From NCBI GenBank assembly GCA_023150945.1, contig JAKLJX010000008.1:124001-188000 (forward strand): 64,000 nucleotides of DNA, given 5' to 3'. A program made the position numbers and the translations under genes. Positions 60,819 through 64,000 of the stretch are shown here, piece after piece; positions within the stretch are counted from its first letter, which is position 1; each line of letters starts with the position of its first letter. The notes beneath the pieces were generated by a model. The model did no database searches. It saw nothing but the letters and a program-made list of their open reading frames with translations, and was not told the origin of the DNA. The DNA comes from a bacterium (GTDB taxonomy: Bacteria > Zhuqueibacterota > Zhuqueibacteria > Zhuqueibacterales > Zhuqueibacteraceae).

Positions 60819-62327
60819 ATGCTTATGCGCCCCCAATTTTCCGGTGTCAGCCGCTGCTTTGCGAGGTTGTCCGGAGCCGTCTTTGCTTGCGCGCTCTTGC
60901 TGCCGCCGCCGCTCGCAGCCCAGCAGGAGTCAGTGGTGCTGGTGCACGCCGGCAAGGTCTCGGGCTATGGCGTGGCCTACGGCAAGCCGGGCAACATCGT
61001 CACCGCGCTGCACGTGGTCGCCGGCCGGTCGCCCATCACCGTGGTTTGGAAGAATCAAAAACTCCCCGCAACCATCGAGAAGACCTACGCACCGGCAGAT
61101 TTGGCACTGCTGCGCTTGCAGGCTTCCCCGCCGCCCAACATTCCCATTTTGCAGATCTATCCGGGCGACGCACCGCTCGACACGCCGCTCAACTTCTGGG
61201 AAGCGCCCGACAAAACTTCCCGCATGGATAAGAAAGAAACCAAACTCGACCGTGTCATCGCGCTCGAGCGATTGGACAATCGTCTCGCGCAACAGCCGGC
61301 GGCACTGGCGGCGGCACTGTGTTCGAATGGCGGCAGCAATTATCCCACCTTGAAAACCAGCGTCTTCAAATTCGAAGAAAAGAACATCAAGAAAGCCCAT
61401 TCCGGCTCACCGCTGACTTATCAAGGCCATCTCGTTGGCATGGTCGACGGCGGCCCGCCGGTCAACGGCAAAGGCTTCATTTGGGCGATTCCCGCGGCCG
61501 GCAACTTCACCAAGTTGGTGAGTCAGGGCGCGACGGCTGCACCGGCCAGCCCCTGCACCTCCGACCGGCTCTACAGCGGCCTGCGTGCCGACAATCCCCA
61601 TCTGGAGAATGACCCGGCGCTCCGCGAACTCGCCGACAGCAGCCCGTTTCACGTCGTCGATGACAACGGCAACCCGCTCGCCTTTGCGCTCGAATATCGC
61701 GCGAGCTGCAGGGATATCTACGACACTCTGTTTGAGGAGGAGCAGGTCTATCTGCGCGATTTGGTGCAACAGAATGAAGAACCTTTCGCCGAGGACGAGC
61801 GTGCCACGCTGGATGATTTGTTTGCACACCTCATCGAGGTCTATCAGGAGGACAACACCGGCGCCACCATTGCCCTGCCGGCTGAAAGCGACCTGAGCAT
61901 CGAAAAAAGCGAGGGCCACACGCTGATCGAGGCCTCCAGTCCGGTGGCCGGCATCACGATGATCATCTTTGCGCGCAACAACAATTCCCTGGAAGAAAGC
62001 CGCGCCGCGCTGGCCTGGTTCGAGAATTACGTTCTCAGCGACCGCGAAGACTGGCAGGCCGAGCCGGACGAACCAGACGATATCGACGATTTCCTCGATG
62101 ACGCGGATGAACCTTACTACAGCAAACTGATGGAGCGTGTCGCCCGCGATGATAACGGCGATTACACCGCCGAATTCCTGGCTTCGCTCACCATTGATGA
62201 CACCGATTTTCTCGGCGTTGTGGTGAAAGTGAACGACTGGGCGGCGGTGAACGATGACAAGGAAGAGCGCATATTCCTCTACCTGATGGAAGCCTGCGCC
62301 ATTCTGACTGATTTTGCCTATTATTGA
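60819..62327 (+). CDS. Secreted trypsin-like serine protease with acidic C-terminal domain
   Basis: About 502 residues from ATG 60819 (GGAG upstream). A signal peptide (LSGAVFACALLLPPPLAAQ) precedes a chymotrypsin-fold domain: His65 in VTALHVVAG, Asp94 in PADLALLRL, and Ser195 in AHSGSPLTYQG with GMVDGG after it. The Ser motif differs from the usual GxSGGP. A C-terminal ~250-residue region is strikingly acidic (WQAEPDEPDDIDDFLDDADE) and has no recognised motif; it may bind calcium or a partner. The substrate is unknown. The 213 bp before it contains no gene. Confidence 0.85.
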   Translation: MLMRPQFSGVSRCFARLSGAVFACALLLPPPLAAQQESVVLVHAGKVSGYGVAYGKPGNIVTALHVVAGRSPITVVWKNQKLPATIEKTYAPADLALLRLQASPPPNIPILQIYPGDAPLDTPLNFWEAPDKTSRMDKKETKLDRVIALERLDNRLAQQPAALAAALCSNGGSNYPTLKTSVFKFEEKNIKKAHSGSPLTYQGHLVGMVDGGPPVNGKGFIWAIPAAGNFTKLVSQGATAAPASPCTSDRLYSGLRADNPHLENDPALRELADSSPFHVVDDNGNPLAFALEYRASCRDIYDTLFEEEQVYLRDLVQQNEEPFAEDERATLDDLFAHLIEVYQEDNTGATIALPAESDLSIEKSEGHTLIEASSPVAGITMIIFARNNNSLEESRAALAWFENYVLSDREDWQAEPDEPDDIDDFLDDADEPYYSKLMERVARDDNGDYTAEFLASLTIDDTDFLGVVVKVNDWAAVNDDKEERIFLYLMEACAILTDFAYY

Positions 62328-62438
62328 TCCGCAACCTGCTGCACTGCCTGCGGTCTCACACTTCCCGCCGCGATGAACACCGCTGTTCCCGGCGGGATTT
62401 CTATTTTCCAACGCACGCAGATCCCGCCGCCAACCGTA

Positions 62439-64000
62439 TCACCGTACGATGCCATAAAGCTCCTCGTCCTGCCGCGTCAATTGGCAAACTGGTGCCGTTT
62501 TCAGCCAGTTGAAAATGGCCGGCGGCGTCCACCAGATGAGGGCGGTGCCGTCATCCGCCGCGGTGATGATCCTGCTTTCCTCCGGCGAGAAGGCCGCAAC
62601 ATTGACTTTGAGCGCATGTTTGCCATAGTGCGCCAGCACTTCACCCTGCAAATTCCACAACCGGGCGCTGGCATCAACCGAGGCCGTGAGCACCTGCCTG
62701 CCGTCGGAAGAGAACACCAATGACGTGACCGCATACTTGTGCGCAAAACTGGCCTGCAGGTTCGCTTGCTCATCCCACAGCTTGACGCTGCTGCCGGCCG
62801 TTGCCAGTAGACGCCCATCGGGTGCAAACGCGACCACCCGCACCTTTTCCCGCTGCCGGAGCACCTTTGCAGCAGCCGAACCGTCGGTGCGCCACAGCCT
62901 GGCGGTGCTGTCGGCGCAACCGGTCAGCAGCCACTTGCCCTCCGGCGAAAAAACCGCAGCCAAAACTTCATCCTCGTGTTTGAAAACCCTGACCGCGCCG
63001 CCATGCGCGGACCACAAGGTGGCGGCACTGTCGGACGCAACGGTGAGAATATAGCGGCCATCCGGCGCAAACATGGCGTTCAGGACCTCGCCGTGAGGAG
63101 AAAACGTCGTGAGCAAAGTGCCGTCTGGCGTCCACAATCTCGCCGTGCTGTCGCGCGCGGCAGTCAAAATCCGGCTGCCATTGTCGGGCGAAAAAACGGC
63201 GGTTTCCACCGCGCCCCGATGCGGCAGGCTCACCACGCGCCCCTCTTCGAACAACCACAACCGCGCTCTGCCATCCCGGCAAGCAGTGAGAATGCGTTTT
63301 CCATCCGGCGAAAAGGCCGCTGCGTTCACCACCCCCTCATGCGCCAGACTGTCGAGCAGCAGGCCGTGCTCATCCCACAGTCGCGCCACGCCGTCATACG
63401 AAGCCGTGACGATGCGCCTGCCGTCCGGTGAGAAGCTCGCGGCCGTGACGCCCAGACCGTGTTGGGTCAGCCGATGCACGAATCGCTGCGAGAGATCCCA
63501 CAGCTTGGCGGTGTGATCATTGGCCGCCGTGAGCATCTGCCTGCCGTCCGGCGAGAACACTGCCTGATTGACTTCGCCGTTGTAGGTGAACGCACTGAGG
63601 AAATTGCCCTGCTCATCCCAAAACCGGATGGTGCTGAGACTATCGACCGTGATCGTCAACAGGCGCTTGCCGTCGGGTGCCAGGGCGGCCGCCACCACAC
63701 TGCTGTCAAGATTGCGCAACACCTTTCCTTCGCCATCCAACAATCTGGCCCTTCCCTCCGACGAAATCGTCACCACACGTTGGCGATTGGCGGCCGGGAT
63801 TACCCGGTAAATCTGCTCCTCCTGCTGCAGGCGTTGCAGGAGCGCGCGAAAGTCTTCATCTTCGCTGCCGGCAAACGATCTCAAAATGCGCGTGCCGTCA
63901 GTCGAGAAATTCGACAGATCAGCCGGCTGGCCGGAGAGCAAAGAATCGCGATCGACGAGCTTGCCCTCCAGCTCCCACAAACTGACCACGGCATTCGCCA
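62439..64000 (-). CDS. WD40-repeat beta-propeller protein (5' part outside window)
   Basis: The frame remains open to the right edge, so the N-terminus lies outside; GTG 63989 is inside the first visible repeat and is unlikely to be the true start. About ten clear WD40-like repeats follow the form FSPDGRxxLTAxxDxTARLWxxxG, plus one or two degenerate ones. The C-terminus (WLKTAPVCQLTRQDEELYGI) resembles the short tail of WD40 proteins fused to STAND/NACHT, caspase-like or kinase domains in bacteria. The effector domain, if any, must be upstream. No signal can be judged. Confidence 0.9.
   Translation of the reverse strand, partial: ANAVVSLWELEGKLVDRDSLLSGQPADLSNFSTDGTRILRSFAGSEDEDFRALLQRLQQEEQIYRVIPAANRQRVVTISSEGRARLLDGEGKVLRNLDSSVVAAALAPDGKRLLTITVDSLSTIRFWDEQGNFLSAFTYNGEVNQAVFSPDGRQMLTAANDHTAKLWDLSQRFVHRLTQHGLGVTAASFSPDGRRIVTASYDGVARLWDEHGLLLDSLAHEGVVNAAAFSPDGKRILTACRDGRARLWLFEEGRVVSLPHRGAVETAVFSPDNGSRILTAARDSTARLWTPDGTLLTTFSPHGEVLNAMFAPDGRYILTVASDSAATLWSAHGGAVRVFKHEDEVLAAVFSPEGKWLLTGCADSTARLWRTDGSAAAKVLRQREKVRVVAFAPDGRLLATAGSSVKLWDEQANLQASFAHKYAVTSLVFSSDGRQVLTASVDASARLWNLQGEVLAHYGKHALKVNVAAFSPEESRIITAADDGTALIWWTPPAIFNWLKTAPVCQLTRQDEELYGIVR

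Noticed and set aside
62439-63989. GTG 63989 as the true start of the WD40 protein
   Set aside because: It lies within a WD40-like strand and the frame stays open to the window edge, so the gene is cut.

Overview
The window is GC-rich, densely coded DNA from a Gram-negative bacterium. It encodes a TonB-dependent receptor, a phosphate-type outer-membrane porin and many lipobox lipoproteins. Six large secreted proteins end in a C-terminal module of the type IX secretion (T9SS) or 'YPNPFNP' class. Those tails, together with Reg_prop sensor kinases, lamin-tail proteins and FG-GAP proteins, suggest the FCB superphylum, perhaps a Calditrichota/KSB1-like lineage. That placement is inference from gene content: there is no rRNA or other marker here. 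I found no tRNA, rRNA, CRISPR array, transposase or phage gene.

Region 1 (1-19771) is a glycan (probably mannan) utilization locus. The minus-strand series runs from a TonB receptor (15753) through a beta-helix/CBM protein, an FG-GAP/ASPIC protein, a haloperoxidase-like PAP2 protein, a GH5 hydrolase, an AGE-type sugar epimerase, an esterase and an EF-hand-like lipoprotein to a second GH5 (mannanase-like) cut by the window edge. Divergently encoded are a LacI-family regulator and, 2 bp behind it, a third GH5-like secreted enzyme. Two LacI-type palindromes lie between the divergent arms. No SusD is seen.

Region 2 (20006-28414) is a poly-gamma-glutamate-type locus: pgsB/capB, pgsC/capC, a 'poly-gamma-glutamate system protein', a C69 dipeptidase, a DUF6305-like secreted protein, an ion-transporter-superfamily permease, a 51-residue membrane protein and an AspA/AstE-like deacylase. 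A structured non-coding repeat cassette sits between pgsC and the next gene. Small HTH and ICMT-like methyltransferase genes follow, then a dispersed repeat.

Region 3 (30081-46153) looks like a phosphate or anion acquisition island. It holds a PhnD-like binding protein with a histidine kinase and a sigma-54 response regulator, two CYTH proteins, a DASS transporter, DUF47 plus a PiT transporter, a porin O/P, two lamin-tail proteins, an SdiA-regulated-type beta-propeller lipoprotein and an EEP-family nuclease/phosphatase lipoprotein.

Region 4 (46394-50672) carries a MacA-like adaptor, two FtsX/MacB-like permeases without an ATPase gene, and a histone-H1-like basic protein. Region 5 (50673-52631) is almost 2 kb without a convincing gene, filled with repeats and hairpins. 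Region 6 (52632-64000) has a 1310-residue repeat protein with a sorting tail, a 14-blade Reg_prop histidine kinase, a small VHL-beta-like protein, a trypsin-like protease and a WD40-repeat protein cut by the right edge.
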